64,000 nucleotides of DNA from assembly GCF_000092225.1 (NCBI RefSeq), contig NC_014158.1, positions 992,001 to 1,056,000 of the forward strand, in the 5' to 3' direction. This DNA comes from Tsukamurella paurometabola DSM 20162. GTDB taxonomy: Bacteria > Actinomycetota > Actinomycetes > Mycobacteriales > Mycobacteriaceae. Positions 57,427 through 64,000 of this stretch are shown here, in pieces (within the stretch, counting starts at the first letter, position 1; each line of letters starts with the position of its first letter). Below the pieces are notes generated by a model that was not told the origin of the DNA, made no database searches, and saw nothing but the letters and a program-made list of their open reading frames with translations. The position numbers and the translations under genes are program-made.

Positions 57427-57446
57427 TAGCGGACCGCGGTCCGCTA
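57427..57446. promoter_or_regulatory. 20-bp perfect palindrome, candidate operator
   Basis: TAGCGGACCGCGGTCCGCTA lies between divergent FMN reductase and XRE-cupin genes, 59 bases before the XRE start and 59 before the reductase start. Length and half-site form are typical of TetR/HxlR/MarR dimer sites, while no such regulator is adjacent; the XRE protein or an unlinked regulator could bind it. Confidence 0.65.
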
Positions 57447-57505
57447 GCCGGTGTTTTGGCAAGTTTCATTGCTGGTTCCGCATGGAAGTGGGGCACACTG
57501 GAGGT

Positions 57506-58081
57506 ATGACGGAGACGACCGATCCCGTGCTCGCGCAGGTGGGGCCGCGGCTGCGTGCGATCCGCCAGGAGCGCGACATCACCCTCACCGCCGTCGCCGA
57601 AGCGACCGGGATCTCGGTGAGCACGCTGTCCCGATTGGAGGGCGGTACCCGCAAGCCCACTCTGGAGCTGCTGCTCCCGCTCGCCCGGACGTACGGGCTG
57701 CCCCTCGACGAGTTGGTCGATGCCCCGGAGACCGGTGATCCGCGAGTGCGGCTCAAGCCCGTGCGGCACGGCGACCGCACCATCGTTCCGCTGACCCGTC
57801 GAGCCGGGGGACTGCGCACCTTCAAGGAGGTCATCCGTCCCCGGCCCGGAGCCCAGACGCAGACCCAGGTGTCCCATCCGGGGTATCACTGGGTGTATGT
57901 GCTCGACGGGAACCTGCGGCTGATCCTCGGCGAGAAGGACATGGTGATCAAGCCCGGCGAGGTGATCGAATTCGACACCCGGCTACCCCACTGGTTCGGC
58001 AGCGCCGATGGCAAGCCCGTCGAGTACCTCGGCATCTACGGCCCGCAGGGTGAACGCGCGCACCACATCGGCGAGGACTAG
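57506..58081 (+). CDS. XRE-family regulator with C-terminal cupin domain
   Basis: 191 residues. N-terminal helix-turn-helix (LRAIRQERDITLTAVAEATGISVSTLSRLEGG), then a cupin sensor (HPGYHWVYVLDGNLRLILGEKDMVIKPGEV). This class controls adjacent metabolic genes by sensing small molecules. CTGGAGGT right before ATG 57506. Divergent from the FMN reductase gene. Confidence 0.92.
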   Translation: MTETTDPVLAQVGPRLRAIRQERDITLTAVAEATGISVSTLSRLEGGTRKPTLELLLPLARTYGLPLDELVDAPETGDPRVRLKPVRHGDRTIVPLTRRAGGLRTFKEVIRPRPGAQTQTQVSHPGYHWVYVLDGNLRLILGEKDMVIKPGEVIEFDTRLPHWFGSADGKPVEYLGIYGPQGERAHHIGED

Positions 58082-58180
58082 GGCGGATTCCAACGCGAAA
58101 CCCGGGCCGCGACGTTATGTCTGGTGATATCGACAGCACGGTCGCGACGGCGGGCTTGATGCTCATCGACGTCGACAGTC

Positions 58181-58540
58181 TCACAATCGTGAGCTTTGGG
58201 CGGTGATCCACCGACAGATCGCCTCGACGACATAGCCGATTTCGGCCTCGTCGAGTTCACGCCCGGACGGGATGTCGTGCCAACGCTGAAGACAAGTGCG
58301 GCAGCACGTGGCGGTGGCGTGTTGGGCGATGAAGACCGGGTGACCGCGATACGGAGTCTGTTTGCCGTCGTTGCGCGGTTCGGCTGGCGCGAGCCGTTTT
58401 TCGATCAACTCACGCGCTTGCTGACGAACCGCAGCGAGGCCCCGTCGCTCCAGGACGGCACGATCTCGGCCGTAGAGATGAAACTTTGCCCGGAATCGGT
58501 GTTGACCGATTCGTTCCAGGCGTGCGTCCAACTCGTCCAT
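58181..58540 (-). CDS. DUF4186 family protein
   Basis: 119 residues. Contains the Cys pair HATATCCRTCLQRWH and GRELDEAEIGYVVEAICRWI, the DUF4186 signature, which suggests a metal site. ATG 58540 overlaps by one base the TGA of the DUF488 gene (TGATG), so the pair is normally co-translated; the upstream frame extension to 58615 lies inside DUF488. Insertion of IS21 into DUF488 probably reduces its expression. Confidence 0.85.
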   Translation of the reverse strand: MDELDARLERIGQHRFRAKFHLYGRDRAVLERRGLAAVRQQARELIEKRLAPAEPRNDGKQTPYRGHPVFIAQHATATCCRTCLQRWHDIPSGRELDEAEIGYVVEAICRWITAQSSRL

Positions 58541-58906
58541 CAGGTCGGCTTCAGATGCTCGACCGTCAGCGCGAATCGAAGGCTGAGCCGGTGGGCGATC
58601 AGTGCCCGGTGACACGCCTCGGGATCACGCTCGACGCACAGCAGCGCGGCCGGCGCCGTTGCCGGCAACTCCGCGACAACGATCTCGAGATCGGCTTTGT
58701 CCAGTATTTCGGCGGTATACCGGCGCACGTAGTCGGCGTCCAGGACTCGGCGATGACGTTTGCCGACCCCCTGTCGCGAGTCTGCGGCGTACTGGAGTTG
58801 GCGCAGTTCTGTCGTCGGAGCGAGTTCCCGGTGATGTCGGTAGTCGATTCCGGCATCCGCGAGCGCCGACTGCAGTCGCCGGGAGTTCGCCCAGGCGTAC
58901 TCGGCT
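58540..58906 (-). pseudogene. DUF488 gene, 3' part (after IS21 insertion)
   Basis: Encodes the C-terminal ~120 residues (EYAWANSRRLQSALAD, LVAELPATAP, CVERDPEACHR...), where the Cys-x-E-rich LLCVERDPEACHR motif is the DUF488 hallmark. The 5' part is at 61189-61312. The frame read through the IS end is foreign. Function of DUF488 is unknown. Confidence 0.9.
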
Positions 58907-58960
58907 TGTCGACGGTTCCTGAAGACTGACCCCCAGGGGTTCCCTGAAAGTTGACCCCCT
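58907..58960. repeat. left end of IS21, multiple terminal repeats
   Basis: Reads inward TGTCGACGGTTCCTGAAGAC then TGACCCCC, and a second AAGTTGACCCCCT about 20 bases later. The first 28 bases align without gaps to the right end with about 20 matches. Confidence 0.85.
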
Positions 58961-58977
58961 CCCGGCAGGTTGGAGGG

Positions 58978-60279
58978 ATGATCACTGTGGAGGACTGGGC
59001 GGAGATCCGCCGGTTGCATCAGGCCGAGGGCATGCCGATCAAGGTGATTTCCCGGCAGCTGGGGGTGGCTCGAAATACGGTGCGGGCGGCGTTGGCGTCG
59101 GATCGGCCGCCGCAGTATCAGCGGGCTCCGAAGGGCTCTGTGGTCGATCCGTATGAGCCGCAGATTCGAGCGTTGCTGCAGTCGTGGCCGACGATGCCGG
59201 CACCGGTGATCGCCCAGCGCATCGGGTGGCCCTATTCGCTTTCGCCCTTGAAGAAGCGCCTCGCGCTGCTGCGTCCGGAATACAAGGGCATCGATCCGAG
59301 CGACCGGATCACGTACGAGCCGGGCAAGATCGCGCAGTGCGACTTGTGGTTCCCGGACGTGAAGATCCCGGTCGGGCCTGGTCAGGACCGGGTTTTGCCG
59401 GTGCTGGTGATGGTGCTCGGGTTCTCGCGGCACATTTCGGCGGTGATGCTGCCCTCTCGGCAGGGCGGCGATCTGCTTTCGGGGATGTGGCAGCTCATCG
59501 AGGGCTGGGGCCGGGTCCCGAAGAGCTTGGTCTGGGACCGAGAGGCCGCGATCGGCGGCACCGGCAAACCAACAGTGGAGGTCGCTGGGTTTGCCGGCAC
59601 CCTGGCCACGAGGATCGTGCTGGCACCGGCGCGGGATCCGGAGTTCAAGGGCATCGTCGAGCGAGCGAACCAGTATCTGGAGACCTCGTTCCTGCCGGGT
59701 CGGGTCTTCACCAGCCCAGCCGATTTCAACGCCCAGATGACCGAATGGCTCACCCAGACTGCGAACCGCAGATTGGTCCGGGCGACCGGCACAAGGCCGG
59801 CGGAAGCATTCACCACTGACTTCGCGGCGATGACCGTCCTGCCGCCGATGGCCCCGATGGCTGGGCTACGGCAGCGGATTCGTCTCGGCCGGGACTACTA
59901 CGTGAGGGTCGACGGCAACGACTACTCGATCGACCCGAGGGTGATCGGCAAATTCGTCGACATCGCCGCCACTCCGACCCAGGTGGTGGCCGCCTGCGAC
60001 GGTCAGCCGGTTGCGCTGCACCGCCGCTCCTGGGCCAAGCACACCAACGTCACCGACCCGCAGCACGTTGCCACAGCCCAGTTGCTCCGAGCTCGTTACC
60101 AGGAGATCGGCCGGCAGGCCTCGCCGCGCCAGCACCACGACGGGCACCCAGTCGCCTTGCGGGCACTGCCGGACTACGACGCCCTGTTCGGAGTCCCCGA
60201 CTTCACCGCGCCCGCAATGAAAGCGGCTGCGGGCGAAGAACCTAATCAACCAGAACCGATTGAGAGGCAGAATCTATGA
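58978..60279 (+). CDS. istA: IS21-family transposase IstA
   Basis: 433 residues. N-terminal helix-turn-helix (IRRLHQAEGMPIKVISRQLGVARNTVRAAL), then the rve integrase core with Asp in IAQCDLWFPD, Asp in LVWDREAAIGG and Glu in KGIVERANQYLE. GGAGG sits just before ATG 58978, closer than usual; the 58951 start lies in the IS end repeats. Overlaps istB by 4 bases. Confidence 0.94.
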   Translation: MITVEDWAEIRRLHQAEGMPIKVISRQLGVARNTVRAALASDRPPQYQRAPKGSVVDPYEPQIRALLQSWPTMPAPVIAQRIGWPYSLSPLKKRLALLRPEYKGIDPSDRITYEPGKIAQCDLWFPDVKIPVGPGQDRVLPVLVMVLGFSRHISAVMLPSRQGGDLLSGMWQLIEGWGRVPKSLVWDREAAIGGTGKPTVEVAGFAGTLATRIVLAPARDPEFKGIVERANQYLETSFLPGRVFTSPADFNAQMTEWLTQTANRRLVRATGTRPAEAFTTDFAAMTVLPPMAPMAGLRQRIRLGRDYYVRVDGNDYSIDPRVIGKFVDIAATPTQVVAACDGQPVALHRRSWAKHTNVTDPQHVATAQLLRARYQEIGRQASPRQHHDGHPVALRALPDYDALFGVPDFTAPAMKAAAGEEPNQPEPIERQNL

Positions 60280-61118
60280 GCCCAGCGAAGACAGCGACCG
60301 CCGCGAAAGCGGCGGAGATCGACGACGGCAGCATCGTCGCACTGTTGCCGGAGCGGGCGGAGAAGGTCAGCTCCCAGCTGGCCTACCTCGCCCGCGCCTT
60401 GAAGACCCCGACGATCGGGCGGGTCTGGGAGGACCTCGCTGACCAGGCCAGGACGGAGAACTGGGCGCACGAGGAATACCTCGCCGCGGTCCTGGCCCGG
60501 CAGGTCGCCGACCGCGAGGCCGCCGGGACGACGATGCGGATCCGCACTGCCCACTTCCCGGCGGTGAAGACCTTGGAAGACTTCAACCTCGACCACCTGC
60601 CCAGCCTGCGGCGGGACGTGCTCGCGCACTTGGCGACCGGCACCTTCGTCGCCAAGAATGAGAACGTGATCCTGCTCGGCCCACCGGGAATCGGGAAGAC
60701 CCACCTCGCCATCGGACTCGGGGTGAAGGCCGCGCAGAACGGCTACAGCGTGCTCTTCGACACGGCGACGAACTGGATCGCCCGCCTGACCGCAGCGCAT
60801 CAGGCCGGCCGGCTCGAGGCCGAGCTGAAGAAGATCCGCCGCTACAAGTTGATCATCGTCGACGAGTTGGGCTACATCCCTTTCGACCCGGACGCGGCAA
60901 ACCTGTTCTTCCAGCTCGTCTCCACTCGTTACGAGCAAGGCTCGATCATGGTCACCAGCAACCTGCCCTTCGGCCGCTGGGGCGAGACCTTCTCCGACGA
61001 CGTCGTCGCAGCCGCGATGATCGACCGGCTGGTTCACCACGCCGAAGTACTCACCCTCTCCGGCGACAGCTACCGCACCCGCTCCCGCCGAGAACTCCTC
61101 GGCAAAGACCGCGACTAA
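60276..61118 (+). CDS. istB: IS21-family ATPase helper IstB
   Basis: 280 residues. AAA+ Walker A LLGPPGIGKTHLAIGL at about residue 130, Walker B LIIVDELGYIPFD. Needed with IstA for transposition and target choice. Both genes look intact, so the element may still be active. Confidence 0.95.
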   Translation: MSPAKTATAAKAAEIDDGSIVALLPERAEKVSSQLAYLARALKTPTIGRVWEDLADQARTENWAHEEYLAAVLARQVADREAAGTTMRIRTAHFPAVKTLEDFNLDHLPSLRRDVLAHLATGTFVAKNENVILLGPPGIGKTHLAIGLGVKAAQNGYSVLFDTATNWIARLTAAHQAGRLEAELKKIRRYKLIIVDELGYIPFDPDAANLFFQLVSTRYEQGSIMVTSNLPFGRWGETFSDDVVAAAMIDRLVHHAEVLTLSGDSYRTRSRRELLGKDRD

Positions 61119-61134
61119 CGACCAGATCCCTGCC

Positions 61135-61188
61135 AGGGGGTCAACTTTCCGGGAACCGGAGGGGGTCAAGATTCAGGGAGCGTTGACA
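61135..61188. repeat. right end of IS21, multiple terminal repeats
   Basis: Reads inward from 61188 TGTCAACGCTCCCTGAATCT then TGACCCCCT and a second AAGTTGACCCCCT, mirroring the left end. Confidence 0.85.
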
Positions 61189-61312
61189 CGGCTCCACGAA
61201 CGCCACGACGTTGCCGCACATCGATGAGCTGACTCACGCCTGCGGTGTGCAGCGTCTCCATGAACGTTGGCAAGCTGAAACCGTAGATCCCGATGGTCTT
61301 GACGTGCAGCAT
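61189..61312 (-). pseudogene. DUF488 gene, 5' part (before IS21 insertion)
   Basis: Encodes MLHVKTIGIYGFSLPTFMET... ending DVRQRRGVRGA (41 codons plus one base), the DUF488 N-terminus with its DVR-x-RGVRG motif. Starts at ATG 61312. Translation now continues into the IS and stops at a TGA soon after. Joined across one copy of CGGCT to 58906-58540 it gives GAEYAWANSRR in frame. Confidence 0.9.
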
Positions 61313-61384
61313 GATTGCTCCCTTGACTGCCTGCCGCCCCTTGCCTCGTTGACGGGCCAGGGCAGTGGTGGGCGTTCCGCCTCG

Positions 61385-61780
61385 CTAGGCGACGGCGGTT
61401 CCGTCGAGCTCAATCATCTGGCCGGGGATTGCCAGCCTGCTGACGCCGAGCATCGTGGTTGTCGGCGCGACTCGCGCGGCCCCCAACTTGCTGGCGAGGA
61501 GGCCGTAATGCGGGAACAATGCGTCGACATCGGTGGTGTAGACGTTCAGCCGCACCAGGTTCGCGAGAGACATGTCGGCCTCGGAGAGGACTGCCTCAAG
61601 GTTGGCTATCGCCAGTGCCAACTGGGCAGCGATGTCCCCATCGTGTTCGGGCCGCCCGTCCGCGCTCATCGCGGTTTGTCCTGAGATGTACAAGGTCCGA
61701 GTCTCGCCAACCACAACCTCGCCCTGGTTGAAGCCCATCTCCTGCGACCATGTCACTGGATTCACTGCGCTGCGTTCCAT
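61385..61780 (-). CDS. RidA/YjgF family protein
   Basis: 131 residues. Family motif region TLYISGQTAMSADGRPEHDGDIAAQ and the C-terminal ARVAPTTTMLGVSRLAIPGQMIELDGTAVA. RidA proteins hydrolyse reactive 2-aminoacrylate-type enamines; this more divergent subgroup may have another role. ATG 61780 was chosen. Divergent from a WYL regulator, with a 105-base gap that holds an inverted repeat. Confidence 0.9.
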   Translation of the reverse strand: MERSAVNPVTWSQEMGFNQGEVVVGETRTLYISGQTAMSADGRPEHDGDIAAQLALAIANLEAVLSEADMSLANLVRLNVYTTDVDALFPHYGLLASKLGAARVAPTTTMLGVSRLAIPGQMIELDGTAVA

Positions 61781-61847
61781 GTCTGCTCCGATCGTTGATG
61801 TGCTGTGCACTTCTGAGGTGCTTGTCCATCAAGGTTTGCAACGAATT

Positions 61848-61864
61848 ACGACACCTTCTGTCGT
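61848..61864. promoter_or_regulatory. inverted repeat between ridA-like and WYL regulator genes
   Basis: ACGACA-ccttc-TGTCGT, perfect 6-base arms, 22 bases before the WYL regulator start. Placement suits a binding site for that regulator over both divergent promoters. Inferred. Confidence 0.45.
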
Positions 61865-61885
61865 GATTCCGCGAGAGAATGACCT

Positions 61886-62857
61886 ATGCGTGCGGACCGG
61901 CTCGTCTCCTTGGTGCTGCTGTTGCGCCAGCGCGGCAGAATGACCGCAGATCAACTGGCCGATCAGCTCGAAGTATCGACGCGCACCGTGCAACGCGACA
62001 TCGACGCGCTCTCGACGGCGGGTGTGCCCGTCTACGCCGATCGCGGTCGGTCCGGTGGCTACTCGCTCCTGCCCGGCTTCCGGACGGAGCTGATCGGACT
62101 GAACCACGATGAGGCGCTCGCCCTGCTCACCGCGGGATCCCGCCGTGGGCAGCAGGTGTTCGGGCTGAGCGCGCCGCTGGCTTCGGCAATGCGCAAGGTG
62201 GTGGATGCTCTCCCCGAGGGGCACCGTGAGAGCGTCGACGGCGCTGCCCAAAGGTTCTTGATCGAGCCTGAGACCGACCTACTGTCCCGCCGCGCGTTCA
62301 CCGAAGACCTGGCCGACGGCGTGATGCGCGAGGTACGTAGGGCCGTGCTGACCGGCCGCAAGCTCCGCTTTGAATACGCGATCGGCGGCACGCCGGCCAA
62401 TGCCAGAGTGGTCGACCCTATCGGCCTGGTCACCGTGAGAGACCGCACGTACCTCGTAGCCTCCAGATCCGGCGAAGATCGCACGTACCGCCTCTCACGC
62501 ATGCTTCGAGCAGAGGCGCTCTCCGAGTCGGCGCAGCGCCCTGACCAGGTCGAGCTCGACCGAATCTGGGCCGAGCGCACCGCGCGATTCCTGTCGGAGG
62601 GGCACATCTCGGTGACCGTCCGAGTTCGAATCTCACGACGGGAGGAACTCCTGGCCACTGCCCGGGCGGTCCGCGCCGAAGTGTGTGAGCCGGAAGGGTG
62701 GGCGCGAATGGACGTGACCTTCGAAGATCTCCGTCATGCGGTGTGGGCGGTGTGGCAGCTCGACACGGAAGCGATCGTTCTGGCGCCGAACTCCCTCCGT
62801 GAGGCTCTTCGCAACAGAGCCGCCCGGCTCGTCACGCAGTACGGCGCGGCGGAATGA
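61886..62857 (+). CDS. WYL-domain (YafY-type) transcriptional regulator
   Basis: 323 residues. N-terminal HTH_11 (RQRGRMTADQLADQLEVSTRTVQRDIDALSTAGVPVYADRGRSGGYSLL), central WYL domain (FEYAIGGTPANARVVDPIGLVTVRDRTYLVA) and a WCX C-terminal part. Usually represses or activates the divergent gene; here that is the RidA-like gene. Confidence 0.92.
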   Translation: MRADRLVSLVLLLRQRGRMTADQLADQLEVSTRTVQRDIDALSTAGVPVYADRGRSGGYSLLPGFRTELIGLNHDEALALLTAGSRRGQQVFGLSAPLASAMRKVVDALPEGHRESVDGAAQRFLIEPETDLLSRRAFTEDLADGVMREVRRAVLTGRKLRFEYAIGGTPANARVVDPIGLVTVRDRTYLVASRSGEDRTYRLSRMLRAEALSESAQRPDQVELDRIWAERTARFLSEGHISVTVRVRISRREELLATARAVRAEVCEPEGWARMDVTFEDLRHAVWAVWQLDTEAIVLAPNSLREALRNRAARLVTQYGAAE

Positions 62858-62935
62858 CTCCGCGCCCGGCGCCGGACTCCGGGGCGCGTGAAGATTGCTC
62901 GATCGGAGTGCTGCCGGTCTGATCGGTCCGCGACG

Positions 62936-63253
62936 TCAGGCCATCGACCAGGTCCAGGCCGATACGAAGCCCGCGATCGAAGCGGCACTGACGCTACTGA
63001 CCAAGGTCGCAAGAACAACGATCGACACCGCGATCAGACCAGTGAGCACATAACCAACGACAAGACCCGCGACTGCGAGTCCGCGACTGCGCTCGCCGGA
63101 CCGGTTGATCTGTCGCAGCGCTATGTGCCCAAGAACGATTCCCAGTGGGGCACAAATGATGCCGGCAATGAGAGCACCGATCGCCAACCCGTTCGTGGAG
63201 GAGGACTTCGCCGGCGGATACTGCGATTGCTCGATCCACTGTGGTGCAGCCAC
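62936..63253 (-). CDS. DUF4190 small membrane protein
   Basis: 105 residues. Two hydrophobic helices (GLAIGALIAGIICAPLGIVLGHIAL and GLAVAGLVVGYVLTGLIAVSIVVLA) separated by the conserved RQINRSGERSRG loop, as in DUF4190. GTG start at 63253 preceded by a G-run. Function unknown. A 186-base gap without a gene follows upstream (63254-63439); I see nothing in it. Confidence 0.85.
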   Translation of the reverse strand: MAAPQWIEQSQYPPAKSSSTNGLAIGALIAGIICAPLGIVLGHIALRQINRSGERSRGLAVAGLVVGYVLTGLIAVSIVVLATLVSSVSAASIAGFVSAWTWSMA

Positions 63254-63439
63254 GTATCCCCCCCAAGGTCGACGGACTTTCGCGTCACGAGAATACTCAT
63301 GCCTTGTCGTTCGCGTCTCGCGTATTGCTATAGCGCTACCTACACCGGGTGCCTTCGCTGAGGACGGGGCGTGTGCATTGCAGAGTGTGCGTCAGGAATG
63401 TGCTTGCCGCGTCCATTTCTTCCCCGGGCGGAAGGAAGG

Positions 63440-63844
63440 TCAATCGCCGCTGAGGCCGGTGGCCTTGCGGAGGTGACTGACGCCGGGAAGCCGGTTGACG
63501 CCCTTCTGGACATCGGTGAGCTTATTGGTCACCTCGACCAGCGGCGGCAGTACCGCGTCGAGGGTGTTGAGGGCGGGATCGGCGACAGCGGTCATCCGCT
63601 CGACCCGGTCGATCACGTTGTTCGCCCGTTCGATCATGTCGGCCATCGCCAGCATCATCTTCGGCAACTCGGAGATCAGCTCGATGGTGTCGGGCGGAAT
63701 GGTGCTCAGCTTGCCCACACTGTTCACGGTGCGCCCGGTGTTGTCCATCGCGCGAGTGGCAGCGGAACGCACCGAATCGACCAGACCGGTCATCGAATCC
63801 GAGATCGATGGGGGAACCTTCTCGGGCTCCTTCTTCTTCGCCAT
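63440..63844 (-). CDS. conserved hypothetical helical protein
   Basis: 134 residues, not recognised. Basic start AKKKEPEKVPPS, then mostly amphipathic helices without membrane segments (LVDSVRSAATRAMDNTGRTV; MMLAMADMIERANNVIDRVERM; LPPLVEVTNKLTDVQKGVNRL). Such coiled-coil-like proteins are common in mycobacterial genomes without assigned role. Confidence 0.75.
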   Translation of the reverse strand: MAKKKEPEKVPPSISDSMTGLVDSVRSAATRAMDNTGRTVNSVGKLSTIPPDTIELISELPKMMLAMADMIERANNVIDRVERMTAVADPALNTLDAVLPPLVEVTNKLTDVQKGVNRLPGVSHLRKATGLSGD

Positions 63845-63900
63845 GCACAGATCATCGCGCGCAGCCGCGCTGAGCGTGGGGAATTCGCTAGAGCGAAATC

Positions 63901-64000
63901 TCAGAGAGAGGCGCCGAAGCGCGCCACCGCATCACGGGCGGTGCGCAGTCCCTCGGAATCGGGGCCATCGACGGAGATCTCGCCCGACGGGTACAGGGTG
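63901..64000 (-). CDS. C-terminal fragment of a gene running off the window
   Basis: Frame open from the window edge to TGA at 63901: 32 codons, TLYPSGEISVDGPDSEGLRT... ending ARFGASL. Codon choice and position (56 bases past the start of the neighbouring - strand gene) suggest a real coding end. Product not recognised. Confidence 0.55.
   Translation of the reverse strand, partial: TLYPSGEISVDGPDSEGLRTARDAVARFGASL

Larger units (their letters stand above)
58907..61188 (+). mobile_element. IS21-family insertion sequence, 2282 bp, with 5-bp target duplication
   Basis: Starts TGTC and ends GACA. Ends carry imperfect inverted repeats with internal copies of TTGACCCCCT, typical of IS21. Contains complete istA and istB overlapping by 4 bases. 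CGGCT flanks both sides (58902-58906 and 61189-61193). Removing the element and one CGGCT restores an uninterrupted 161-codon DUF488 gene. Confidence 0.95.

Noticed and set aside
58540-59433. 297-codon - strand frame running from DUF488 into the IS21 end
   Set aside because: Only the part up to 58906 is DUF488; the rest is antisense IS sequence created by the insertion.
62621-62640. GTTCGAATC run resembling a tRNA T-arm
   Set aside because: It is inside the coding frame of the WYL regulator and no acceptor, D or anticodon stems can be built around it.

Overview
The window is high-GC actinobacterial DNA with dense gene packing, many GTG starts and 4-base start/stop overlaps. Gene content and order point to the Mycobacteriales, with Tsukamurella or a close relative most likely; this genus call is inference. 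Read right to left, it carries the M. tuberculosis Rv3296-Rv3314c block: lhr, glpD2, lpdA, the Rv3304-like gene, amiA1, amiB1, deoD, pmmB, upp, the Rv3311-like gene, add and deoA. A secreted LGFP-repeat protein fits the same group.

Positions 1-18.8 kb hold nucleoside and purine salvage (deoA, add, upp, deoD, pmmB) and two M20 amidohydrolases. Mixed in are a two-component system, an AraC-regulated PhyH-type dioxygenase pair, a C40 cell-wall peptidase with a small helical partner, and an ArsR-like regulator with a clear operator. From 18.9 to 22 kb come lpdA, an ECF41-type (SigJ-like) sigma factor, and a SigJ-type promoter in front of an NAD(P)-binding protein.

From 22 to 35.7 kb lies an accessory sugar region: an aminotransferase, then an apparent operon of SSS symporter, small membrane protein, DeoR regulator, galT, galK and lacZ. 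It ends at a 49-bp perfect hairpin. A CUT1 ABC sugar transporter follows, read towards that hairpin. Its ATPase gene reads the other way and is cut by an IS3-family element (35.67-36.95 kb). The other flank of that IS is a glycerol kinase gene that has also lost its 3' half, so this is a rearrangement or assembly junction, not a simple insertion.

From 37 to 58 kb come glpD with an apparently frameshifted 5' end, a DUF418/histidine kinase/response regulator operon, a META lipoprotein, a DHA2 drug exporter and an SRPBCC protein. Then follow a hotdog thioesterase, the helicase lhr, a type-B carboxylesterase, the LGFP protein, an AidB-like acyl-CoA dehydrogenase with its TetR regulator, a D-aminoacylase-type amidohydrolase, and a divergent FMN reductase / XRE-cupin pair around a 20-bp perfect palindrome.

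From 58 to 64 kb a complete IS21-family element (58907-61188, 5-bp target duplication) splits a DUF488 gene. Removing the IS plus one copy of the duplication restores the reading frame exactly. RidA, a divergent WYL regulator, a DUF4190 membrane protein and two unrecognised genes close the window. I saw no tRNA or rRNA genes, CRISPR array, prophage or recognisable defence system, and no intergenic stretch over 300 bases outside the mobile elements.
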